A stretch of DNA of 64,000 bases from the NCBI GenBank assembly GCA_012861695.1, contig JAAOOA010000086.1:23890403-23954402 (forward strand). The letters run 5' to 3'. Shown piece after piece: positions 35,561 to 47,900 of the stretch. This DNA is from Trematomus loennbergii (taxonomy: Eukaryota > Chordata > Actinopteri > Perciformes > Nototheniidae). Both the position numbers and the translations under genes were made by a program. Each line of letters opens with the position of its first letter. Position 1 is the first letter of the stretch. The notes below the pieces were generated by a model. It did not search any database. It was not told the origin of the DNA and was given only the letters and a program-made list of their open reading frames with translations.

Positions 35561-36860
35561 AACAACAGTGTGAAAACAACTGGGACCAGAGTTGTTTGTA
35601 TTATTAAAACCGCGGCCCTACATCGAGATGCAGATGTGTGTGCACAAGTCATGTATTTATCTTTAAAAACAACAACAACGAATAAACACATTTGTTTGTC
35701 TTCTTCAGAGCTGTGTTTAAGATTGTATTTCATGTTTAAAGAGTAGGACTAAACATACATGCTAGTACTGGAGAAGAGGTTTGCGTCATTTTGTGCTCTG
35801 AAGTGAAGCATAAAAGCTGCAATCATTTTTAAGTGGCCTACCTGCCAACATGTGCATGACATGTGTTTGACATGCAAGCTTCTCTATTTGCTTTACTGTT
35901 GTAACCCTGTATGTATACAGTCTATGGTTGTATCACAATGTGTGTCAATTACTTTACTTTACAACAGCAGTTATTTATATTTACAAGAACACGTGTGTGC
36001 AAGTCAAGTCGCCAAGTTCTCAGGCTGGATGTACGAGTTCACCGGGGTCACTTGAATGCAGCATGGAGGCTCTGGCGTCAGAGCGACGTAAGAAGAATCC
36101 GGGTGCACGGTGACGACAGTTCCAGAAAATAGCTGAACATTAGTACGCCTGCGATCATCACATGTTGTTTTGTGACATTAATTATATAACTAACGTGTGG
36201 TGTGTATCCAATCACATCTCAAGTTGTTCTACTGGCCTTCTAAGAAACGCATGTGGTAGGACATCGGAGAGTCTTTGGACCTACATCAAGGTTGGTCTAA
36301 AGTAGCCTAATTCTACTTTTATTGACGTTTTTCGTCAAATTATGTCAATAAATGTATGCATGTTTGGACCATTTATTTTCAATGGATACCACTATAGATG
36401 CAGTTTTACACAGTGCTCCAAGTCCCTCTTAGGTCAATTTCCCCTACTTGTTGTAAGTGCTTCTCTTATGGTATCTAAACACAGGGAACACCAAAACACA
36501 GTTTCAAGTTATTCTAATTTTAAGAGGACTTTTGGTTATCAACAAATGAATGTGCATGCACAGCAAATTACCAACACACACTTCTTATCTGTGTGTGGTC
36601 TGAACTGACAAGGACAAGCTTATCAATGAGCTTACTGGCATCAGACAAGGATCTTTCAAATCTTAAGGCCTGATACTGTTTTTAATATAATTATATGTCA
36701 CCCTCTAGTGTTCATTATTTTACTTGCAAAATATGTCCACACCAAATATACTACCAAAACAACTAATAGTAGCACTCATGATACTGGGTGACTCCTGTGT
36801 GTTCCAGTGACATGTTATACAGTCCAGATGCAGAGACAGTACACAAACAGAGAGGACCTG
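35561..36860. other. intergenic gap between ptp4a2 and col8a2
   Basis: About 1.3 kb without a supported gene. A CpG-bearing patch at 36060-36120 is the only compositional feature. It may hold ptp4a2 promoter-distal elements, but no specific site is recognisable. Confidence 0.45.
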
Positions 36861-36864
36861 ACAC

Positions 36865-39800
36865 TGATATACAAGAAGGTTTTTTATTGATGTGATATCA
36901 ATACAATCAAGTACTGTAGATTTTGTATAAGCAGACAAACATTTTCAATCAAAAAGAGTGCATTTTATACCCAAATTCTATTGCATAGAGTGCACGCAAT
37001 AGCCTTGTATGACAAAAATCCTATAAGATGATACATTGTACATTACGCAAATAGAAAATAAAAGTCCACACATAATCCTTCACAAACAACTCTAGAATGC
37101 TAACTACATGTTGTAAATGCTCTTAACTCGTCAATGCTGTTAAATACCATGTATACGTTCTAGGCTTCGGTGGTCGGTTTTGGCATCCCTATTAAATTAT
37201 CATAAATGTATAAATACATCTTCATTAATTTCATGTGCAAATGGGAATGGCCGTTTGTATTTATTGAAACTAAAACAAACAAATATCCCTTAATAACCGA
37301 AGCAAGGCTTTTTTTTTTTTTTAAAGAAAACAAAAACACTTCAAAGCCATTTGTGATCAAGATGGTACATGGATCCTACTTAGTATATGATTTGCACACG
37401 GGGCAAACTCTGCAAGCCCGTGACATTGTGTTTGAAAAGATAAGGACAGAGAGTTATAGCCACATGTAACTCACATCACCATGTCCGAAAAAAAGGAGCC
37501 TTGGACTGTCTTGTAGACTTGTAGACATCCCATAAAGATAATGATACTTAGAAGGTGTTTTCATGTCATTAAATGAAATGGACAAGAGCAGGTTTGCATT
37601 ACATAGATTTGAAATACTGATTAGGCCTTATCTTAGAACTGCTTTCCCAAAAGAAAGTTGTTTATGTATATTAACAGAGCATGGCAGATGATTTAATAGA
37701 CACTTTTAAATTCAGTCAAACAGTATACATTCATTCTGATTGCAAAGCTCAATGTTTGGCACAATCCTCCTGCACGCTGACATTCCTCCATCAAGGTGTA
37801 AGGTGGTCCTAAATTCAGTGTAATGATAGCGTTTGGGCGGCATAAGTAAAAAAGCATGGAGTCGGTTATATAAGCTACCTTTTTTTCAGTTTTGCCCAAA
37901 CCTCTTCTCTTCTGTATCTGCGACCATTGATAATATCTTGCACAACACTGTGTGTGTTTTCATCATTTGGTACAACATAAAAACGTTTGCACACCATCAT
38001 TGAGCCAATATGCAAAATAGTCAAAAGTGTTCAGTGTTAACCAGTAATTTATGTTAAGTAAATGTTGTCTTCTTATCCCAATATGTCGATTTTGTCTCCC
38101 ATCATTTACTCCTTACGTTTACAAAGTTCATAACTTGTTACATACTTTGCAAAGGCAACAACAGAGTGCGTTGGGGTTTCTTAAAATCCCAGAACAGGCC
38201 GGAAGATTTTAAAGTCAGATTACTGGTGTAACATTAACAGGACTGTAAGGTTTCTTAACTCCATCCAAGTTTGTTATTATCTTCACTGGAGTGTTTGACC
38301 TGAATGCCAGGGGGACAATGTGAACTACACACACACACACACATACACACCCACCCACGTATATTGACACAGTGACAGACAGAAGCGTATACCTACTACA
38401 ACATATAAGCACACATACACACACAGCATGTAACTTTAATGCCTCATCCAGCAGAAATGAGTAAATACACCACCCTCACCTCTGGCCCACCACCTCTCCC
38501 AGAAATCTGGCACAGGTTTGTTAAATGTTACACAACAACCTGTATTTCACAACCTGTGGGCTTCAGTCAGTCCCTTTACTTATTCGTGGAGTAAATGCAG
38601 ATTCATTCTCATTTCCGGCTGTATATTCTATTCTAATTTGGTTCTGAAACATCCTGTCCTTGTAGCCACGGATGTTACATTACGCTAAACCATAATTCAG
38701 TTATTTTAGGCACAATGGTTTGGGAATTAATATAAACTATTCTTGTTTGCCCAGCAACAGGTCACATAGAAACTGGCATTGAAGAAAGGTGTTCCATTTG
38801 CATCCCTGTTTTTCTTAGCAGTTATAACAAATATGCAATATATTTATGATCAGGGGCTTTCATAGCATTCATATAAAGATTTCTCACTTACATTTGAATG
38901 TGATACTGATTTATTGATAGGTAGTGTCGCATCAGAAAGCAGTAACTTCAGGGATTTGGGAAACGGACCATAGATACAGCTAGAATTGTGTCCAATTTGC
39001 AGTTCATTCCAGTATCTATTCTATGGCATGTAAACATTATCTGTATGAATACATATTGTCCTGAACATTAAAAAGGGGAATTGTACTTGCATTATCCTCT
39101 TTAAAAGGGCAGTTTAAATTTAATAATTATAATACTGTGAGGTCGGATAGTATTTCTTCAATGGCATTTCTGGACAGTTGAATAAATTATAAGAAATATA
39201 AAGGTCCTTTCAAATGGTCGCCTACTGAATTCAGAAAGAAGCAGAGAAATAAGCACCCTACATATGCCAACTGATTGTCAAATATATATATATCTCGCTC
39301 TTAAAACAAAGATTTAATCCCATTAATCATTTTAACGTAGCAATCGTTCAGGGTACCAAAAAGGCCAGACAAAAGAAACGTGAAAAGTAATGGTTTAACA
39401 GCACAAAATGCCTTGTTTTGCTATTGTTTGTCTATATTTGCTATGTTGTATCATTGCTCTTTATGTCAGTATTGCCATTCACGGTTTAAATACAAACACA
39501 AGGGGGACATGACTGCAGCCGGAGGATCTAATCACCCCCCACGGTCTGGTGATGTCAGAGCATTTGGGCAGGATGTGCAGTCACATGGGAAGGTCTGTTA
39601 CTAGCACATTACAAAGTAAGGCACTTAATAGTCAGAATCTGATAAACAACAACAACAATGGTGACAAGGACCAAATAATAACAATAAAATTATGAAAATA
39701 TAATAATTAAAATAATATAAGCTAAAAAACACCAACATAAAATACAACCCAAAACACACGTTAGAAGGACATTGAAATAAAGAACAGAGTATGGAATTCC

Positions 39801-40007
39801 TTCCCCTGCCTTTTAAATCTTTCCATGTTTCATTCACAAAGTTTGTTTTTTCTTTCGCTGATGTTGCTGACGGTAAGACGGATAAAGATGATGGCAATAA
39901 TATATAAATCCTATGGGTTTTGTGTTTCTGTTATGGCTGCAGGTATTTTAGGTTAAGGGCTCCTCTGAGGTGTCATTACAGGAACATGTTTGAATGAAAA
40001 GACAGGG
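36865..40007 (-). other. col8a2: probable 3'UTR of col8a2
   Basis: AT-rich, non-repetitive sequence follows the TAA at 40010-40008. Minus-sense AATAAA hexamers occur near 38907, near 37259 and at 36888-36883; the last is followed by a GT-rich stretch (GTGTCAGGTCCTCTCTGTTT) and is the best distal candidate. A (CA)n tract lies at about 38325-38350. A 3.1-kb UTR is long but plausible. A shorter one is possible. Confidence 0.45.
36883..36888 (-). terminator. col8a2: candidate distal poly(A) signal of col8a2
   Basis: AATAAA in the minus sense with a GT/T-rich element 15-45 nt downstream. It is the last such combination before the ptp4a2 promoter region. Confidence 0.4.
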
Positions 40008-41910
40008 TTATGTGGGACAGAGCAGGAATCCTGAGAAGGAGGAATGGATGTACTCGGTGGAATAGAGGCCATTTGCCTGATCCGAGGGCATCTGGATCCA
40101 TACCTGGTCACCCTCCTTCAGCTCAAGGACCGCACTACCGGACGCCTGGTCCATGTAGCCCTTCTTGTATTCATCATAGGTGTAAGTGGCAGGTACATTG
40201 TTCTTGTACAGTGCCACCCACAGACTAGTTCCCTTCACATGCATGTGGTACGCAAAGTAGTAGACACCAGATAAAGGAGCGGTGAACATGCCTGTAGCAG
40301 TGCTGTAGGCATTTTGCCCGTTGTACAGAGTCCTGTCGAACTTGATTGGCATGGCAGAGGGCGGGAACGGTGTGGAGAGGATGGCTGTGAAGGCTGGAGC
40401 CACGGAGGCCGAGAGGGGGACTTGATTGTACGCAGGCACTTTCCTGTCCCCTGGTACCTCATCCCCTTCCAACTGTGAATCTGTTGGACCGGCAACAACT
40501 GTTTGACCATTTCCTGGAGGACCGGGGGGCCCTGGAAGACCAGGAGTGCCGTGGTTACCATTAAGCCCAGCAGGGCCTGGTTTCCCTGGAGGACCCTGGG
40601 GACCTATTGGTCCCTTCTCTCCAAACTTACCAAGGCCTGGAAGCCCTGGCATTCCGGAGTCGCCCTTAAGTCCAGGAACCCCCTGGGGCCCCATGGGGCC
40701 CATGGGCCCCTGTAGACCAGGAATACCTGACTGACCCCTGGAGCCAGGAGTCCCTATAAACCCTGTCTCACCTTTAACCCCTGGAGCACCTAGCAGCCCT
40801 GGATTTCCAGGTAGGCCAATATGCCCTGACTCACCCTTGGGTCCAGGTTTTCCAATAGCACCAATAGACCCAGGGAGGCCTTTTTCTCCGGGGATGCCAG
40901 GTTTTCCAAAGGATCCACTCGGGCCTTGGTCACCTCTGAAGCCAGGCAGTCCAGGAGGGCCCTGGGGCCCCAGTTCTCCCTTCTGTCCCGGCATTCCATG
41001 TTTTCCAGGGAGTCCCATTGGGCCTTGAAGTCCTGGTGGTCCTGTTTGTCCATCAAAGCCTGGTTCCCCAAGTGAGCCCACCATTCCTGGCTCTCCTTTG
41101 TCCCCTGGGAGACCAGTCAATCCACCATGGCCCTTCTCTCCTTTTGGCCCACTTAGACCAGGTTTTCCATAGCCAGGGGTCCCAGGAAATCCAGGAGAAC
41201 CCCTTTGCCCTGCCTCCCCTTTTGGACCTACTTGACCTGGACCTCCAGGCAGTCCATCTAGCCCAGTCTTTCCTAACCCAACTGGCCCTGGCAGACCTTG
41301 TAGACCTGGAGCCCCGGGCTCTCCTGGTTCTCCTCCTTCCCCCGGGTTTCCTAGATCACCTTTAAGACCAGGTAGTCCAGGCAAACCTTTCAGTCCTGGC
41401 TTGCCAATACCTGGAAGACCAGGTGGTCCTGGACTGCCTTTAAGCCCAGGAGGACCCCTTATACCAGAAGGCCCTGGCTTCCCTTGTCCATTCTCACCCT
41501 TAGACCCACGCTCTCCTGGCTGGCCTGAAAGACCCTTTAATCCTGGTTCCCCTTGAGCCCCAGAGGGGCCTCTGATGCCTGGAAGTCCGGGTTTCCCATT
41601 CAGAGACAAGCCAGCTGGGCCGGGGAAGCCGGGCTGCCCTGATAAACCTCTTGGACCTGGTTCACCTCGAGGGCCAACCTCACCAGTAAGCCCTGACATC
41701 CCCTTTGGCCCAAGCTTTCCCGGGAGACCTGGAAGTCCAGGCTTACCGATTCCTGGAAAACCAGGAGGCCCCTGAAGGCCTGGCTGGCCATTAAGACCTG
41801 GTTTGCCCAGTCCAGGTTTTCCTGGATGTCCTGACGGCCCAGGAGGACCTCTTGGTCCAGGTTTCCCTTGGGGCCTGGTTCCCCCTTCACTTCTATCATG
41901 GGTGGCATAT
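40008..41910 (-). CDS. col8a2: col8a2 main exon: triple helix plus C1q/NC1 domain
   Basis: Acceptor GATTTCTTTTCCAG precedes ATATGCCACCC (41910 downwards). The first codons, in phase with the upstream exon, read [16 protein letters not shown]. From about 41864 the collagen repeat continues in another frame ([18 protein letters not shown]...) and stays open for over 600 codons to TAA at 40010-40008. The NC1 domain (about the last 135 residues) has the family signatures [38 protein letters not shown] and [19 protein letters not shown]. Everything downstream of the break looks functional. Confidence 0.95.
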
Positions 41911-44900
41911 CTGGAAAAGAAATCATGTTGTTAATATTAAAATATAACATAATAGGTGAAGTGTCTGTGTGTGGGGCAATACATGCAAGTCCTTATCTAC
42001 ACTTTAAATGTGTTGGTTTATTGAGAGCTAATGTACTAAGTTTATACATTCCTAAATGTATTTCATTAATGTTGGAAGCAATTATTGTAAGACACTCTTG
42101 ATAAAGGTGTCAGCATGTATTGAGATGTGGTGTGATGTGATGAGATGTGATGTGATGAGATGAGATGTATTGTGATGAGATGTGATGAGATGAGATGTGA
42201 TGTGATGTGATGAGATGAGATGTATTGAGATGTGATGAGATGTGATGAGATGTGATGATGAGATGTGATGAGATGAGATGTGATGATGAGATGTGATGTG
42301 ATGAGATGTGATGTGATGAGATGTGATGTGATGTGATGAGATGAGATGTGATGTGATGTGATGAGATGTGATGAGATGTGATGTGATGAGATGAGATGTA
42401 TTGAGATGTGATGAGATGTGATGAGATGAGATGTGATGAGATGAGATGTGATGAGATGAGATGTGATGAGATGAGATGTATTGAGATGTGATGTGATGAG
42501 ATGTGATGTGATGAGATGAGATGTATGAGATGTGATGAGATGTGATGAGATGTGATGTGATGAGATGTGATGAGATGTGATGTGATGAGATGTGATGTGA
42601 TGAGATGAGATGTATTGAGATGTGATGAGATGTGATGTGATGAGATGTGATGAGATGTGATGAGATGAGATGTGATGAGATGTGATGTGAGATGAGATGT
42701 GATGAGATGAGATGTATTGAGATGTGATGTGATGAGATGAGATGTGATGAGATGTAATGTGATGTATTGAGATGTGATGTGATGAGATGTGATGTGATGA
42801 GATGTGATGTATTGAGATGTGATGAGATGAGATGTGATGAGATGATGTATTGAGATGTGATGTGATGAGATGAGATGTGATGAGATGTAATGTGATGTAT
42901 TGAGATGTGATGTGATGAGATGTGATGTGATGAGATGAGATGTGATGAGATGGGATGAGATGTGATGAGATGTGATGCGATGTGATGTACATTGTAGCAT
43001 ACAGCTGCACCTTTAGAGGTATTCAAGTAACCACCTGTAATCTACTCAGGCAACACTGCTTTGTTTTCTTATAAGAAATGAAGGATTGGTGAACACTGGA
43101 CTTTACACATTACTGCCACTTAGTGGTAGGAGTGTCAGGTGTTTAAAGGATACTACTTTTATAAAAAGACAATCAATAAACCCTTGAAGAAAATCATCAA
43201 ACCTTAAAAGTTTGCATCCAGTTAAGCTATAATGATCCCGACTGTAACATAGTAAAATATCTCGGTCATTGAGGTTCATTAGAGCAGGGGTTCCCAAAGT
43301 GAGGGTTGCGAGACCCCGAGGGGGGGTCGCGAGATGATTACAAATGAATTATTATTCATAATAAAATAATTATTATTTGTATTATTATTATTAATAACAA
43401 CATGTACATAGACATTTTTCAGGGCGGACTGGCCATCTGTAGAATTTCCCCGTTGACAATTCACCTGGTGGGGGGTCGCCAGTCTCTGGCACTGTTATTT
43501 TGGGGGTTGCGGGCTGAAAAGTTGAGGACAGACTGCGTTGGTGCAGCAGTGCCAACTCACAGATTGATGGATTAGATACAAATAATTTCATTTTTTACAT
43601 TAAATATGAGTGAGTTTTAAAATATCAGTCTCAATACACTGTAGAGATAAAGTACATTTAGCAGGTTTAAAGGCACTTAAAGGTGGGGTAGGTAATTTTG
43701 GAGAAACCAGCTCGAGTGCGCTAGAATTTGAAAATGCACAGCCGGAAAAACTGCCACTTTCTTACAGAGCCCCACAGATGACATTTTTTTATGAATTTTT
43801 TGTCAAAGCACTTAAGATATTCATTGCTATCGGGATGTTAAGAGCATTCCATGGAATATAACAAAAGGTGTATCTCGAGCCGGTTTCTCAAACTTACCTA
43901 CCCCACCTTTAAGAGAGAATATATCAAAAATCCCTTTGTGGTATATGTCCATATTCAAGGAAAAAAACGAAGCAGGGCAGAAGGAAAACTTGTGAATTAA
44001 GTAACGATATAAAATAAACATTGTCATTGCAACATCAATCCCTAGGAAATACAATTAAAACTTCAATCATGTCAATTAAACCCTTTGATTGTCGACAGTT
44101 TAAAGCTAAAAAGGAGGGAATGTAGTCTGTTAGAAAGAGTCTGAATTCACGTCTTTATATTTCTAGTAAGTCTCTGTTTATAGTAATATTACTGCCTATT
44201 CAGGTAATGAATTCATTATTTTTCTTGACTGCATGTTAGGTGTCATGAAAGCCTAAATCCTATCAGATTACTGGACAGGTCTCCAATTGATATAAAAAAC
44301 TGAATATGCTCCTAAAATCAGCAGTTGTTACGAACATGTACAATTGGACATTAATTCCTTTTTATGTCTTTTAGCTGACTGAGTTGGGTTTTAAAGTGTA
44401 AGTAAATGCAAAATATAAATAATTTTGACTGAAAAGGTATGCCACATGTAAAAGACCAAGTCATTTTTCTTTGAGTGAAAGAAAAACACCTCCAGGAAGC
44501 AAAGATCAGAAACACAAGCTCTGTCTGCAGAACACTTCATCTCCAGGCCATTATAACAGGGTTCAACCTCATTTCAGCAGCACTTCGCCTGGGTATTACT
44601 CATATTAGTGGGTTTAAGGCCTGAGGGCAGCTCACCTTGATCTCATTTTATAAGAAAGTGCAAACAACAAGTATCCATAATTTAAAAATGCATAGCGTCT
44701 GTTAAGATTTCAATCAAATACAGTTGCAAAGATCAAAATGACCTAATCCATGCTTTCGCAGAGAAAGAGCATTATATGAGACATGGCTTCCCAAACCTTG
44801 GATCTTTCAATACACTTACACCTCTACAGCAGGATATGAGGGGGAAACATACTGTTTTGATCAAGCATGCAAGGAAATTCAAATTCCCTATACAGTACAT

Positions 44901-47900
44901 TCACTGATGTAACTAAAGACCTCTGCTCCCCCCTGCTGGTAGCTAACAAGAATGCATCCTTGTAAAGATTTGTATTAGTATGATCAAAAAGATACCTCTC
45001 ATAATACAATTTTCATGATCCCATATAAGCAACATTTATTACAGAGCAGTGGTTTGAATATAAGTACATTTAGTACCATCAGTACAAGGCTAATCAGTAG
45101 ATTGAAAACATTGGCCATCTTAGAGAAAAAGACACATTTTAACAATGTTGTGTATATTTTGTGGTTCCAGCAATGTTTTCCATTGTTCCTGCTAGTATTT
45201 GAGCCTCATTGCTAAAATCCAGTGGATGCAGCAACGATAGAAAAAGCCACCATTTTTAATAAGTATTCAAATGTACACCAAATCTGTGTACATGATCAAT
45301 TATTCGCCTATCTGACTTCTTGCTTTAGTTTTGACGTATTCTCACTGACAGGTTTAGTTCAATAGGGACATTTCAGGTGTGATCACTTTAGGTTTCCACC
45401 CTCCGAATGAATATTTACATAAAACATCAACACTTGAGGTTTGCCTATATAAGCAAGAGTGCCATCTGAAACATGAGGTCAGGTATCTAAAGAGCCTCAG
45501 CTTTGTTTGTTTAGCTACAGCTCCACTGCCGCCTTCATACATCGCACAGAGAGAGGACATAAGGGGCTTCTTCAGTTCATGTTGCCATGCTCTCAAGTCG
45601 TGTTTTCAAATAAATCTGAACTGACGGATTCAAGAAATGTATTAAAGCTCTTATAAGAGCAAACCTAAAGGGGTACTGTTTGCTCTTCAGCTCAGATTGA
45701 TACATGGCTCATGCAGGTTTGAGCACCAGAGAACCTAGATGAACCACTGGGAGCCTTTTTCTACAACAAAATTGTCTTGCATTGAAACTTTGACATGTTT
45801 TAAGTATGTATTTTTACTTGAACATCTATTGTCACATGGTAATACAATTCAATACAGTAAATATTGGACATTGTCAGATTTATTTTGTGAGGTTGTCTAT
45901 TCTGTATAAAAACAAAAGTTAACCTTATTCATACATTTTATTATTACACCACATCCTGTGAAGATTATAGAAACATAAATAGTATTTTAGTTGAACAATA
46001 ATTGATCAATTGTTTGGAAGGTGTTGCAATGTGGACATATGACCACTGAGTGGCAGTAGAGGCATTTTGTTCACACTAGCGACGTGGTGAATTAGTTTCA
46101 CTCCAAATGTAAATCCTGTTGCTAACACACTTTGAAATAGCATGTATAGAAAGCATGACTTCTTTCAGCACTTCTTTGATGTTTCTGTGAGGGATTTAAA
46201 GGCAATGTTTCAACACTAAATTAGCTCTGAATCCAACTTCTGGAGTCTGTCTTTGTCGATCATCATATTATGGTACTGAAATGAAAATGTGCCCCCTGGT
46301 TTGCTTTGAAGAAGGGGCCTCTGTTAACACCAGGCACGTCTCATATGATCCAGAACTTGTATTGGTATTTAGAGTCAAATTTGATAATGATGGCAATGAC
46401 AGCACGCACATTTTTTCAGATGATTATCACCCCCACTCCCTTCCCCAGTTCCCCTTTGCCTGAGCCCTTTTATATCATCGATATGTATTTCCTTCCCACT
46501 CTCTCCTCCATCCCACAGCTAAAGAATATGTGATAAACAATGGGGTAACAGCATCCAGATGGCAGGAGGAAAAACAGTAGGCACTCAGGCCTCTATTAGG
46601 CCCCAACTGGGGTCCTACCAAACGCTGCTGGACCTCTCAGGGCGTCCTTCAACTGCCTGAAGAGAGACGCGAAAACCCAGAAGCTTTAGTGCACACGTTT
46701 CCAGGGAGGGTCTCCATATCAATCACATCTTAAATTGCGATATTGGGGACTATTTTCTTCCTAGGAAGTTATTTTTATATATTTGATTTTGTATGTATTT
46801 CATCTATACTATGTAGTTTAGACTTATGATCTACATCTTGCTTACATTGGAAAAAAGTTATCAAGATACCATAAAGGAGGTATTCAGACGGCAGAAAATA
46901 ACGTTAAGTTAGGACCTTTTTTTCGAATTTGAACACAACCATCAAGACTTGACTGTAGTTTTCTTTACGGTATTTGTGAGACTTATCAAAGACTTAGCAC
47001 TCGTTATTTAGCATGGCCTCAGTGAGTGAAGTATCTCAATAATATATGCTTAAATTCAGTGGTGGATTGTAACTAGTTACATTTACTTACTGAACTTTCT
47101 ACAACTTTAGGTACGTCCTAGAGTTTTGCACTACTTTATACTTCTACTCCACTACATTGAAGACTTTCATGTTGTACTTTTTACTGCAGCACATTTCTCT
47201 GAAAACATTAGTTACTTGTTGTTTTGACTACTTTTCAATGTTAAGATCAATCAAATAATATATTATATTTCAACTAATAACTGATGATATTTTCAATATG
47301 TATCAAGCTACCCGGCACTAATTAAAGTGGACCTATCATGCTATATTTGAATAATATAGTGTAGGACCATACCTATATAAGGCATATTTATACTTTTTTT
47401 TTTTCAAAATACCAAACAGATCATGCATTTTAGCCATGCCTCATTTCGCTCAATTTGACATTTTTTAGCTCTGTATTTGCAAGGGCTGATTCAGTGAGAA
47501 CAGCACCATCTACAGGCCTGGCATATGTACTACAGCGTCTCCAGCACTTTCGAACGGCAATGGCCGTGGCTGTCTCCTCCTGATTGGTGGAGTTGGCCCA
47601 ATAGCCGTAGCGCCACTGTCCTGACGTCAGGACAGTGTTCAAATCTGGATCAGTTTTTATCAGATCCGTTGCAGCCCCTTTTTTAGAGATTTGGGTATGG
47701 AGGAAAATAGAGAGGGTTGTGTTTTCTGACACTTGGTGAGTTCCCTGGAACACCGGGGACACATATTCATGTATAAAAGACGTACAAAAGTGCATTTTGC
47801 ATGATAGGTCCCCTTTAAAGTAATAACTGTAACCATCTGAAACACAGCGATGCTAACATATTAATGCAATGATTGTTGTAATTCAGTAACGTTCAGTAAA

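Noticed and set aside
40010..41775. + strand ORFs rich in Pro/Gly opposite the collagen exon
   Set aside because: Antisense shadows of the Gly-X-Y repeat of col8a2.
40008..41910. Assignment as col8a1
   Set aside because: The NC1 signatures ([39 protein letters not shown] end) match COL8A2. COL8A1 ends in GYLLYPM, and the location near ptp4a2 fits human 1p.
41900..41925. Alternative acceptor that would restore the col8a2 frame
   Set aside because: Only one AG follows the pyrimidine tract here, and the conserved KGEPGP residues support the frame given by that acceptor.
42066..43026. Three minus-strand ORFs of about 300 codons (His/Ser/Ile-rich)
   Set aside because: They are translations of the ATGTG/ATGAG pentamer array in three frames. 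Low complexity, no gene structure.
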